Below, one piece after another: positions 26,901-34,685 of a stretch of 35,652 nucleotides of DNA. The position numbers were made by a program, and so were the translations under genes. The DNA lies in assembly GCA_902516925.1 (NCBI GenBank), contig CABYAF010000008.1, positions 1-35,652 of the forward strand. The letters are read 5' to 3'. The stretch is from an uncultured Bacteroidota bacterium. GTDB taxonomy: Bacteria > Bacteroidota > Bacteroidia > Flavobacteriales > Flavobacteriaceae. Each line of letters opens with the position of its first letter. The stretch's first letter is position 1. Below the pieces are notes generated by a model. The model saw only the letters and a list, made by a program, of their open reading frames with translations. It searched no databases and was not told the origin of the DNA.

Positions 26901-27348
26901 GATATCTTTCAGCAAAATCAAATTCTGTTACACTGGGGTCAATTTTTGAATTGTTAAAAGTTGGCCAGTCATCTCTTACTGTAACATTATCTACTAAATC
27001 TTTTACTCTTTGTCTGGCAACTTCAATTGGTACTTCATCGTCAAATTCAACATTAATTACAGATACACCTTCGTAAGAGCTTGACTCAACTTCTTCAAGA
27101 CCTTTTACACCCTTAATCTCTTCTTCTAATGGATTTGTAACTAATTTTTCTATTTCTTCTGCACTATTACCTGGAAATACTGTTGATACGAACACATTTG
27201 TAGTATTTATCTCTGGAAAGGGCTCTCTGGGCATAGTATCATATGCATTAATTCCAGACACTAAAAATATTACCATCAGTATGTATATGATGGTCTTATT
27301 CTCAATTGCCCAAGACGATAAGAAAAATTCTCTGTTCTTTTTATTCAT
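23935..27348 (-). CDS. RND efflux permease (AcrB/HAE1-like)
   Basis: An 1137-residue inner-membrane proton antiporter subunit. The N-terminal helix is followed by the porter domain (EPFPEINTTNVFVSTVFPGNSAEEIEKLVTNPLEEE), a helical block with GLGLLVDNGIVVVDNI where the proton-relay Asp residues sit, a second porter domain, and a second helical block (LGIISLAGIVVNNAVVLIDY). A somewhat longer stretch between the first helical block and the second porter domain adds extra hydrophobic segments near residues 520-550. It works with the adaptor and TolC proteins encoded just upstream. Substrates cannot be told from sequence. Confidence 0.93.
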   Translation of the reverse strand: MNKKNREFFLSSWAIENKTIIYILMVIFLVSGINAYDTMPREPFPEINTTNVFVSTVFPGNSAEEIEKLVTNPLEEEIKGVKGLEEVESSSYEGVSVINVEFDDEVPIEVARQRVKDLVDNVTVRDDWPTFNNSKIDPSVTEFDFAERYPVLNITLIGDYTVEELKSYAEYLELRIERLPEIKSVEIRGLQDFEVEVAVDPYRMNSTNTSFGNIISAISQENVTISAGNIVSDGQRRNVKIVGEISKPSELENIIVNNFNGPVYLKDIASVSFKEKEATSFVRYYNNKTVGLEVIKRGGENAIFASTSIRDIIDKAKIDFLPNNLDVNVINDSSDYTINSVNDLMNNLIFGIILVVTVITFFLGIKNALFVGFAIPMSMFLSLFFLSLFGFTLNRMVLFGLVMGLGLLVDNGIVVVDNIYRLMKEEGLSRIKAAKLGIGEVALPIIVSTATTIAAFIPLGTWPGIIGEFMIYFPITLSAILGSSLIVAIFFNSMLVSSFMSTNEDNFSNKFLFRATYFLGTLGVIFIIFSSTRIFGSIFLLICLFLWFYKYFLRNQLFIFREKVLPVLENNYSKFLTYALSGIRPYIFLSGTFLLFIFSIVLMGVFPPKIEFFPDNEPQQILVSIEYPEGTDILKTNETSKLVEKEIYKVINRPEYNDNGYNFIVESSITNVGEGASVSSSGSGTPHKSLITMTMREFKYRRGLSSEDLRKEIQLNLTDKFPGIAILVEKDSQGPPSSYPVNIEIYGDDYEELIETAISMKNFLDQENIEGIEQLKIDVTKSKPGLEFTVDKMKAGELGIPAGLVGQTIRNSIIGTKAGVYKQDGEDYEINVRFDNEFKNDFNSILNQNITFRDQSSGMTKDIPVASIVEEKNIASFNAIKHIDLQRVVTLYSSILAGSNANQIVNTAEIALSGFETKEGVSFKFTGEIKEQDENQEFLSSALLTAISLIVLLLVFQFNSISKPLIVLLSIVLSFTGVFLGIVIFNLTFSILMTMLGIISLAGIVVNNAVVLIDYTDLLFKRKKIDLNLSKDKLIDKSSALELVKIAGKARLKPVLLTAITTIFGLVPLAVGLNIDFFTLLSDFNPNIYLGGDNVIFWGPLAWTVIFGITFATFLTLVIVPSMYYLIHLGRIKLKNI

Positions 27349-27349
27349 T

Positions 27350-28513
27350 TTAATTAATTAGTTTAACCCTTTGAACATCCTCCACTAAATTTGCACCTTC
27401 TAAGACAATTATTTCTCCAAAATTTAAGCCTTCAATTACTTCGGCATCAGTATTGCTTTTATTACCGATTCTTATTATAGCTTTTCTAGTTATATATACA
27501 TCATCTTTCTTATCTTCATCCATTAAGTATATATAATTTTTTCCTTCAGCATCTTCTCTAATTATTCTTAGTGGAATAACTACAGCATTATCCTTTTTGT
27601 ATGTATTTATTTTAATTTTAGCATCTAAATTTTGTTTAATTCTTCTATCACTATTATCAACTGGGATTTCTATTCTAAATGTCCTGTTATTTGGATCAAT
27701 AAAGTTTCCTGTCTGTGTAACTTCAGATTTTATCTCTTTATTTAACAGAGGAATTTTTACTATTGCTTCTGTGCCATTACTAATATTTGAAATATACTTT
27801 TCAGAAACAAATGCCTCTGCATACACATCCTCTAGATTTACTAGCCTTAGGATATTAGTTATACCTGGAATTAGATTTGATCCTTGGTTCGCTATTATCT
27901 CATCAACTACTCCTGTGAAAGGAGCATAAATTTTTGTCTTTGAAAGCATATCTCTCATCTGATCAACACCTTTTTGAATTGATTCAAAATCTGACTTACT
28001 TTTTAGAAATTGAATTTCTGAACCAATATTATTTTCCCATAATCTCTGGATTCTTTCATAATTTTCTTTTGCAAAGTCTCTTTGAATTATGAGTTGATCT
28101 AACTGTTCTTTGAGCCCGGAATCGTTTATCTCAGCCAGAAGTTTGCCTTTTGAGACATTCTGTCCTTCATCTACATATATTTTTTCTAAGGTTCCTTGAA
28201 ATTCTGGAAGAATTAAAATATTTTTTCTTGTTTTTAGATTTGCTTGTGCCTCTATATAACTAGTAAATACTTGTTCTTTTATTTCATACTTAGATACTAG
28301 AGCAAGCCTTTCATTCTCATCTAAAAATGCAATTCCAGAATTAATTTCATTAAGCTCAAGTTTCATAGCATTCATAGCGTCTACATATTCATCCTTTCTT
28401 TTTTTAAGTTCATCTAAGTCGTTATTCTCTATAAGAGATTCAATAGATATACTGCCGGAGGAGTTACAGCCAATGATTACTGTGATCAATAAAATTGTAT
28501 AAAATTTATTCAT
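27350..28513 (-). CDS. RND efflux periplasmic adaptor (membrane fusion protein), lipoprotein
   Basis: A 387-residue HlyD/AcrA-type adaptor. The signal peptide ends in a lipobox (VIIGC) with Cys16, so it is anchored by lipid. A coiled coil (residues ~30-60 and ~135-190) is flanked by biotinyl-lipoyl halves (GTLEKIYVDEGQNVSKGKLLAEIND and KIYAPFTGVVDEIIANQGS), followed by beta-barrel and proximal domains. It bridges the permease and the outer membrane channel. It is two bases after the tolC-like gene and one base before the permease gene. Confidence 0.93.
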   Translation of the reverse strand: MNKFYTILLITVIIGCNSSGSISIESLIENNDLDELKKRKDEYVDAMNAMKLELNEINSGIAFLDENERLALVSKYEIKEQVFTSYIEAQANLKTRKNILILPEFQGTLEKIYVDEGQNVSKGKLLAEINDSGLKEQLDQLIIQRDFAKENYERIQRLWENNIGSEIQFLKSKSDFESIQKGVDQMRDMLSKTKIYAPFTGVVDEIIANQGSNLIPGITNILRLVNLEDVYAEAFVSEKYISNISNGTEAIVKIPLLNKEIKSEVTQTGNFIDPNNRTFRIEIPVDNSDRRIKQNLDAKIKINTYKKDNAVVIPLRIIREDAEGKNYIYLMDEDKKDDVYITRKAIIRIGNKSNTDAEVIEGLNFGEIIVLEGANLVEDVQRVKLIN

Positions 28514-28515
28514 GA

Positions 28516-29841
28516 TTAATTGTTATAAAGTGTTTCTAATTCTGTTTTTATTGAAATCAATTCTAGAACTGAGTTCAAATATTTTTGCTGAGAATCAAGT
28601 AATTGAATTTGTGCCTGTCTAAGTTCAAAAGATGTTACCAGGCCTTCAAAAAACTTCATTGAATTTTTTTCTTCAATGGAGATAGAAAGATTCATCGTCT
28701 GCTCGTTGACATCTAAAGACTTAAGGGCTAACTGGTAGTCATTTAATTTTTGTAATACTTCAGCCTGAGTTCTCTCTTCTTGTTCTTCTAGGCTTGTCCT
28801 AGCTTTTTCCATTGCAATTTTTGCTTTTTGGGATGATACATTCATTCTATTTGCATTAAATAATGGTATTTCAAGATTAACACCTACAATGGAGGAGCCA
28901 AACCAATTTTGTGATTTATCAGTGAAATTAAACTCATTATTATACCCAGTATATGTACCGCTTATAAAGCCAGATACTTTTGGTAACTGTTTAGATTTTT
29001 CTAGTTTATATTCAATTCTTTTTGTGTCAAACATATTCTGTGAGATTTTTATATCAACATTTCTGTCAGTACTAAAATCTTCAAAAGAATTAGCAAAGAC
29101 TACATTATCTCCTATAAAATCTTCTACAGAAGTGACAAGTATAAACTGATCTTTCATGTTGATCCCTAAAACTAACTTTAGAAGATTTAATTGATTGTCA
29201 CGAGTTTTTTGTGCCTGCAGTAATGAGAGTTCTGCTTGAGCCAATGTTATTTTTATCTGCTCAACATTTTCTTCTTCCCGAAATCCATTTTTGTACAATT
29301 CGGTTACTTCATTAAGATCTTTTTTAAAGTTATCAAGAGTGTCCTCTAATATTGAAATTCCCTTATTGAGGGTAGCGACAAGACTATATAGTTTAATAAT
29401 AGCTTCTCTAACCTCAAGTAAAGTTTTTTCATAAAAATTTTCGGATGTTGCAAGATATATTCTGCTATATTCTAAACCTACTAACCAGGAACCATCAAAT
29501 AATAATTGTTCCATTCTTACAGATCCAATTGCAGATTGTTCTGTGCCAAACTGAATCTCAGAAAAATCTCCTTTATTACCACCAAAAAACTCAGCAGGGA
29601 TTAGCGATGTGGGAAGTTCTAGATTGTTTAAATAATTTAAATCTAATGATACATTTGGTAATCCAATCGCAATTGTTTTCCACCTTTCTTGATATGCCAT
29701 TTGAATTTCTCTCTCAGCATTTTTCAAATTTCTGTTGTTCTCAATCCCATATTTTACAGCGTCCTCTATATTTAAGCTAACTATGCCTGATTGAGAATAA
29801 CATAAGTTTGATATAAATAGTGCTAATAAAAGTTTCTTCAT
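28516..29841 (-). CDS. TolC-family outer membrane efflux protein
   Basis: A 441-residue protein with a cleavable signal peptide (MKKLLLALFISNLCYSQS) and the long alternating helical and beta segments of TolC-type channels, including two repeats of paired long helices (VKYGIENNRNLKNAEREIQMAYQ and a matching stretch in the second half). It forms the trimeric exit duct for the RND pump. Its start overlaps the tetR stop as ATGA, which couples the repressor to the pump. Confidence 0.92.
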   Translation of the reverse strand: MKKLLLALFISNLCYSQSGIVSLNIEDAVKYGIENNRNLKNAEREIQMAYQERWKTIAIGLPNVSLDLNYLNNLELPTSLIPAEFFGGNKGDFSEIQFGTEQSAIGSVRMEQLLFDGSWLVGLEYSRIYLATSENFYEKTLLEVREAIIKLYSLVATLNKGISILEDTLDNFKKDLNEVTELYKNGFREEENVEQIKITLAQAELSLLQAQKTRDNQLNLLKLVLGINMKDQFILVTSVEDFIGDNVVFANSFEDFSTDRNVDIKISQNMFDTKRIEYKLEKSKQLPKVSGFISGTYTGYNNEFNFTDKSQNWFGSSIVGVNLEIPLFNANRMNVSSQKAKIAMEKARTSLEEQEERTQAEVLQKLNDYQLALKSLDVNEQTMNLSISIEEKNSMKFFEGLVTSFELRQAQIQLLDSQQKYLNSVLELISIKTELETLYNN

Positions 29842-30443
29842 TTTTTAATCATTTTTAATATCCATTCTGGAATTAATTTTTTACGTTCATACATCATTTC
29901 ATTAAATTCTTTTCTATTAAATTTTTTCATCTTAACTATTATAGGACTACTTATAAATGGAAATACAATTAGGCTTAAAATATTAGTCACAAAATGAATA
30001 GAATCTATTTTTTTATAAATTCCTTTTTTAACACCATCGTTATATTGATCAACTAGCTTAGATTCCATTATCTGCCCTTTTAAAATCTTTAATATGGAAG
30101 ACGGATTGTTTTTTAATTCATTTACAACAAATGTAGGCAGGTGAGGCTCTGCAATTATCATATCAATATATTTTGAGCTTGTTAATTTAAGCTTCTCCTC
30201 AAGAGAACTTTTTTCGTCATTATATACTTCAACCATTTTACTAATAAAATCATAGAATGTCTCAAGCATAATAATTTCAAAGAGTTTCTTTTTACTAGTG
30301 AAGTAATAATTTAATAGAGCAAGATTAATATCAGACTCTTTAGAAATATCTCTAGTAGTAGTGGCGCTATAACCTTTTTCCAAAAAAAGAGATTTTGCAG
30401 CAGTCTTAATTTTTATTTCAGTTTCCGAATACTTTTTCTTCAT
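29838..30443 (-). CDS. TetR/AcrR-family transcriptional regulator of the efflux operon
   Basis: A 201-residue regulator. The N-terminal helix-turn-helix (AKSLFLEKGYSATTTRDISKESDINLALLNYYFTSKKKLFEIIM) is typical of TetR proteins, and the helical C-terminal part would bind an inducer. It is the first gene of the tetR-tolC-adaptor-permease operon and so probably represses its own operon. A palindrome overlapping its promoter is a natural operator candidate. Confidence 0.92.
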   Translation of the reverse strand: MKKKYSETEIKIKTAAKSLFLEKGYSATTTRDISKESDINLALLNYYFTSKKKLFEIIMLETFYDFISKMVEVYNDEKSSLEEKLKLTSSKYIDMIIAEPHLPTFVVNELKNNPSSILKILKGQIMESKLVDQYNDGVKKGIYKKIDSIHFVTNILSLIVFPFISSPIIVKMKKFNRKEFNEMMYERKKLIPEWILKMIKK

Positions 30444-30460
30444 ATGAATTAAAATGAGTG

Positions 30461-30491
30461 CAAATTAAATTTAAACAATTGAATTAAACAA
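30461..30491 (-). promoter_or_regulatory. Promoter candidate for the tetR-efflux operon
   Basis: On the minus strand TTG (30491-30489), a 20-base spacer and TTAATTTG (30468-30461) resemble the Bacteroidota -33/-7 pair with one mismatch in the -7 box. It ends 17 bases ahead of the tetR ATG. The TTG lies inside the inverted repeat described next. Confidence 0.45.
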
Positions 30492-30500
30492 ATGTTTAAT
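30483..30500. promoter_or_regulatory. Inverted repeat, candidate TetR operator
   Basis: Half-sites ATTAAACA and TGTTTAAT are perfect complements around a two-base centre. A direct-repeat copy of one half-site (TTAAACAATTG) lies at 30471-30481. The palindrome covers the predicted -33 element of the tetR promoter, where a bound repressor would block transcription. The rest of the tetR-isoprenoid gap (30501-30548) is AT-rich with nothing else recognised. Confidence 0.45.
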
Positions 30501-30548
30501 AAAAAATTAACAATAAATTAAATAGTATATTTATTTTTAATTCATTAA

Positions 30549-31520
30549 ATGATAATGACGGAAAACATTAAACTTTTTGAGGATTACCTAAAAAAAGAAT
30601 TAAAATATAATAAACCAGAAAGCCTATACGATCCTGTAAAATATATTTTAGAATCCGGAGGGAAAAGATTAAGACCCCTTATTACGCTATATATATCAGA
30701 GCTATTTAATGGGAAGAAAATTGTTGCACTTCCAGCAGCAGCAGCTCTAGAAATTTTTCACAACTTTACTTTGGCACACGATGATATAATGGATAATTCT
30801 TCCATCAGAAGAGGGAAAAAAACTATTAATGCAAAATGGGATGATAATACTGGAATTTTATCAGGAGATGTAATGCTAATAATCTCTTATGAAATTCTTA
30901 ATCAATACGAAGATTCTAAATATATACTATTTTCAAAAAAACTAACTGAAATATCAAGACTCGTTTGTGAAGGTCAACAAGCTGACATGGATTTTGCATC
31001 TAAAAATGACATTACGGAAAATGAATATTTTGAGATGATTAAAAATAAAACAGCAGTTCTCATAGGCTGTTCATTTATGTTTGGTGGTATTGCAGCAGAA
31101 ACAAATACTTCAAATACTGATTTATTATACAGAATTGGATTGAATTTAGGTATAGCTTTTCAACTAGAAGATGATTTACTTGATTGCTTTGGAGATCAAG
31201 AAAAGTTTGGAAAAAAAATAGGAGGGGATATATTAGAGAAGAAGAAAACTTTACTATACCTTTTCACATATTCAAAATTAGAGTCAGAAAAGAAATTAGA
31301 ATTTGAGAATATTTTTAATTCTAATGAAATTGAAGAGTCAGAGAAAATTAATTCTATTAAATCATTTTATGAAACTTCAGGTGCTTTAGAATATCTCAAA
31401 AATAAAGTTAAAGTTTATTTTAATGAAGCGGAGATGCTAATTGATAAGTTAGAATTTGATCACGATACTAAGAAAAAATTAAATCTATTTTGCAAGACTC
31501 TATTAAATAGAGAGATTTGA
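30549..31520 (+). CDS. Polyprenyl diphosphate synthase (GGPP-type)
   Basis: A 323-residue trans-isoprenyl diphosphate synthase. The first Asp-rich motif is DDIMD (78-82), without the two-residue insertion of bacterial FPP synthases, and the second is LEDDLLD (Asp208, Asp209, Asp212). The GGKRLRP substrate motif is at 37-43. These enzymes extend FPP-like chains with IPP in the cytoplasm. Chain length cannot be fixed, but the neighbouring lycopene cyclase suggests GGPP for carotenoids; quinone side-chain supply is an alternative. ATG at 30549 and 30555 are both possible. Its 3' end overlaps crtY by 18 bases on the opposite strand. Confidence 0.88.
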   Translation: MIMTENIKLFEDYLKKELKYNKPESLYDPVKYILESGGKRLRPLITLYISELFNGKKIVALPAAAALEIFHNFTLAHDDIMDNSSIRRGKKTINAKWDDNTGILSGDVMLIISYEILNQYEDSKYILFSKKLTEISRLVCEGQQADMDFASKNDITENEYFEMIKNKTAVLIGCSFMFGGIAAETNTSNTDLLYRIGLNLGIAFQLEDDLLDCFGDQEKFGKKIGGDILEKKKTLLYLFTYSKLESEKKLEFENIFNSNEIEESEKINSIKSFYETSGALEYLKNKVKVYFNEAEMLIDKLEFDHDTKKKLNLFCKTLLNREI

Positions 31521-32639
31521 TATTCTCTTAAGTAAAGACCTGACAAATGTCTTTATGTCAACTGAGAGAAATATTGAAAGCTCCTCCATTAATGATGTTT
31601 TTTCATCTAAAAATTTAAATATTTTTATTGGATCATTATTTTTGAATAGGTCAGAAAATACTTGAGACCCTTTTCCTCTAGATGCAATTAAAACATCCAA
31701 AAATAAAAGGTCATAATACCAAAATCTATTTTTAAATCTAATTTTTGACAATGGCTTGTTTTGCTTTAAGGAGTTGATAATAATATCGATTTTTTCAATT
31801 GAATTTTTAATAGTATAACCTGTACTTGGCTTGGACCATCCACCTGCAGTTCCAATTTGAAAATAATTATCAGTATTCTTTTCAAAGAAAGGATAACATG
31901 TCATAGGAATCATGCCTTTCTCTTTTTCAACTATTGAATAATTTAAGATATTGCTCTTCTTTAAATATGCTTTAATTTCCTTCTCATATTCATCATCACT
32001 AATTATGTCACTTGAGAATAATGTATACTCTATTAATGCCTTATTTTTTGAAAATGGTAGTATATACATAAATCTAATCTCATCTTTCTGATCAACGCTG
32101 AAATCCATAAATGTAAATTTGTTATCATCAAAACTTTCATTTTTAGTTTCAATAGTCCAACCAATGAAGTGCTGTTTTAATAAGGGATATTTTTTAAAAC
32201 TTACCTCATTGTAAATACTGGAAAAAATTATTGAACAACTAAATTCCCCATCATCTGTTTTTACTTTATTATTTACCTGATCAATTTCATTAATAGTGGA
32301 ATTTAAATATGTAAAATTTGAAGCCTTTGAAATTTTATTTCCGATGTATGAATAAAATTCATTTGACTTTATCATTTTATACTTATAAGGAGAAAGCAAG
32401 AAGGAGTTGTGGGAATTAGAATCTCTAAATTCAGCATATTCCCATTCTTTAAAAACTATATTATCAAGAACAGATTCTTTATCATTCCAAAAGCCAAAGG
32501 TTTTATCATTATCTGTTTTCCTATCTTTTTCTATTACCAGAATTTTTTTATCATTAAAATGTTTATCTGACAATAACGCATTTGAAAGTAATAATCCAGA
32601 TGCCCCACCACCGCAAATTATGTAGTCAAATCTTTTCAA
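31503..32639 (-). CDS. crtY: Lycopene cyclase, CrtY type
   Basis: A 378-residue FAD/NAD(P)-binding cyclase that closes the beta-rings of lycopene to give beta-carotene. The N-terminal dinucleotide fold has GGGASG at 10-15, followed by DKTFGFWND where the acidic residue of the cyclase active site region lies, and PMTCYPFF and GTAGGWSKPSTGYTI near residues 245-275, both typical of CrtY. The start is TTG: an in-frame TAA is two codons upstream. Beta-carotene would feed zeaxanthin-type pigments or, after cleavage, retinal for a rhodopsin; neither is in the window. Confidence 0.9.
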   Translation of the reverse strand: MKRFDYIICGGGASGLLLSNALLSDKHFNDKKILVIEKDRKTDNDKTFGFWNDKESVLDNIVFKEWEYAEFRDSNSHNSFLLSPYKYKMIKSNEFYSYIGNKISKASNFTYLNSTINEIDQVNNKVKTDDGEFSCSIIFSSIYNEVSFKKYPLLKQHFIGWTIETKNESFDDNKFTFMDFSVDQKDEIRFMYILPFSKNKALIEYTLFSSDIISDDEYEKEIKAYLKKSNILNYSIVEKEKGMIPMTCYPFFEKNTDNYFQIGTAGGWSKPSTGYTIKNSIEKIDIIINSLKQNKPLSKIRFKNRFWYYDLLFLDVLIASRGKGSQVFSDLFKNNDPIKIFKFLDEKTSLMEELSIFLSVDIKTFVRSLLKRISNLSI

Positions 32640-32688
32640 GCTTTATTAAATTTTATAGTTTAGCAGAATTGATTTCTAATATACAAAG

Positions 32689-33504
32689 ATGGACCAAATA
32701 ATTGAATATTTTTCAGGATTAAACCCTGTTGTTGGAGCTCTATATGCGACTCTTTTTACATGGGGTGTAACTGCTTTGGGTGCTTCAACAGTTTTTCTAT
32801 TTAAAACAATTAGTAGAATGGCTCTAGATGGTATGTTAGGATTTACCGGAGGTGTTATGGTTGCAGCTAGCTTTTGGAGTTTACTGTTTCCTGCTATTGA
32901 AATGAGTTCTGGAGAAGGATTTATAAAAGTCATGCCCGCTGCTGTTGGTTTTGGATTAGGTGCATTATTTATATTCGGAATTGATAAAATTCTACCTCAT
33001 ATTCATATAAACTTTAAGGAGGCGGAGGGAATTAAGACACCCTGGAGACGAACAACTCTTCTTACACTTGCAGTTACACTTCACAATATTCCAGAAGGTC
33101 TTGCAGTAGGAGTATTATTTGGTGGAGTAGCAACTGGAATCCCTGAAGCATCAATTGCAGGTGCAGTTGTATTAGCGTTTGGAATTGGTCTTCAAAATTT
33201 TCCTGAAGGTATTGCTGTTGCAATGCCGCTCAGAAGATCAGGGCTAAGCAAACGAAAAAGTTTTTGGTATGGGCAAATGTCTGCAATTGTAGAGCCTATA
33301 GCAGGAGTTATAGGTGCACTTGCAGTTACCTTCTTTACTCCAGTACTTCCATATGCCTTAGCTTTTGCTGCAGGAGCAATGATTTTTGTTGTTGTAGAAG
33401 AAGTAATCCCAGAGACTCAGTTGGATAAATATACTGATATCGCAACTTTAGGTTTTATAGGTGGTTTTATAGTGATGATGACACTTGATGTAGCTTTGGG
33501 TTAA
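32689..33504 (+). CDS. ZIP-family metal transporter (GufA/ZIP11-like)
   Basis: A 271-residue, roughly eight-helix membrane protein. The metal-site motifs are HNIPEGLAVGVLFGG in one helix and QNFPEGIAVAMPLRRSG in the next, the pattern of ZIP carriers for Zn2+ and related divalent ions; the FGIGLQNFPEG form fits the GufA/ZIP11 branch. It takes metal into the cytoplasm. It is separated from crtY by 49 bases (divergent starts). Its stop TAA is shared within TTAA with that of thiL. Confidence 0.9.
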   Translation: MDQIIEYFSGLNPVVGALYATLFTWGVTALGASTVFLFKTISRMALDGMLGFTGGVMVAASFWSLLFPAIEMSSGEGFIKVMPAAVGFGLGALFIFGIDKILPHIHINFKEAEGIKTPWRRTTLLTLAVTLHNIPEGLAVGVLFGGVATGIPEASIAGAVVLAFGIGLQNFPEGIAVAMPLRRSGLSKRKSFWYGQMSAIVEPIAGVIGALAVTFFTPVLPYALAFAAGAMIFVVVEEVIPETQLDKYTDIATLGFIGGFIVMMTLDVALG

Positions 33505-34553
33505 TCACTACTGCTAAATGAATCCCAACCTGAACTATTAATATTAATTTTCTGACCCAAACTCGTGATCATACAGTTGTCATTCTTTTTATTTATGCAA
33601 GTTCCAATGATTGAAAGGTTCTGAGACTGTTGAATTTTTTTTAGATTTCTTTTTGAGGTAGTAAATAAAAGCTCATAATCCTCACCACCATTAAGTGAAG
33701 CTATTGAGTGATCAATTTTAAATTCATCACAAATAGTTTTTGTATTATCAGATATTGGGATTTGATCCTCATTTATATGAAATGATAATCCTGAAGACCT
33801 AGACAAATGATTAATCTCAGTGGATAAACCATCACTTATATCAATCATTGAACTTGGGATAATTTTCAAATCATCCAGATAATCAATAACATCTATCCTT
33901 GCGTCAGGTTTTAATTGTCTTTGAATACAGTAAGTATATTGACTTAAGTCAGGTTGAGAATTTGGGTTGACTTCAAATACATTCTTTTCTCTTTCTAGAA
34001 CTTGAAGGCCCATATAGGCTGCCCCTAAGTCTCCAGACACTACTAACAAATCATCGACTCTTGCACCATTTCTTTCTATTATTTTTCTGCTTTTTGTGTT
34101 ACCAATGCATGTAACGGATATCATTAAACCTTTATTTGAAGATGTAGTATCGCCTCCAATTAAGTCAATATTATAATTTGAACAAGCTAATTTGATACCT
34201 TCATATAATTCCTCAAGGGCATTTATTTTAAATCTGTTTGAAACTGCAATTGAGACTAAAATATGTGACGGCTTGACATTCATCGATATAATATCTGAAA
34301 TGTTAACCACTACACTTTTATAGCCTAAATGTTTGAGAGGTACATAAGATAAGTCAAAGTGGACGCCTTCTACCAAGATATCTTGCGAGATTGTTACGTT
34401 TGTTTTATCAAACTTTAACAATGCAGCATCATCCCCAATATCAATAATTGTTGACTTATTACTATTCTTGAAAGATTTAGTAATTCTTTTTATGAGCTCA
34501 ACTTCGCTAATATTTGAAAGATCTTTTTCTTCTTGATTATTTGTATCATTCAT
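33501..34553 (-). CDS. thiL: Thiamine-monophosphate kinase
   Basis: A 350-residue ThiL that phosphorylates TMP to TPP with ATP. The PurM/ThiL fold is seen from the N-terminal IIDIGDDAALL metal- and ATP-binding loop, VEGVHFDLSYVP and the KSVVVNISDIISMNVKP helix, then DLIGGDTTSS and, in the second domain, MIDISDGLSTEINHLSRSSG and LNGGEDYELLFT. All acidic metal ligands appear present. It needs TMP, which in this window could come from salvage by the NadR-like kinase. No TPP riboswitch is seen ahead of it, in contrast to the receptor gene. It is divergent from sufB. Confidence 0.95.
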   Translation of the reverse strand: MNDTNNQEEKDLSNISEVELIKRITKSFKNSNKSTIIDIGDDAALLKFDKTNVTISQDILVEGVHFDLSYVPLKHLGYKSVVVNISDIISMNVKPSHILVSIAVSNRFKINALEELYEGIKLACSNYNIDLIGGDTTSSNKGLMISVTCIGNTKSRKIIERNGARVDDLLVVSGDLGAAYMGLQVLEREKNVFEVNPNSQPDLSQYTYCIQRQLKPDARIDVIDYLDDLKIIPSSMIDISDGLSTEINHLSRSSGLSFHINEDQIPISDNTKTICDEFKIDHSIASLNGGEDYELLFTTSKRNLKKIQQSQNLSIIGTCINKKNDNCMITSLGQKININSSGWDSFSSSD

Positions 34554-34657
34554 AATTCAAATTTAAGCCAAATGATCTGTTAAATTAGGATGTAATTTCT
34601 AAGATAATTATAGATTTATTAACACTTAAAAATATTTAAAAAACCTTGATTTAATTG

Positions 34658-34665
34658 TATATTTG
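34658..34665 (+). promoter_or_regulatory. -7 element (TATATTTG) of the suf promoter
   Basis: TATATTTG matches TAnnTTTG exactly and ends 20 bases ahead of the sufB ATG. The -33 position is AT-rich without a clean TTG. The rest of the 132-base thiL-sufB gap shows nothing else that I recognise. Confidence 0.5.
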
Positions 34666-34685
34666 CGAAAGTTTATAGGTTATTT

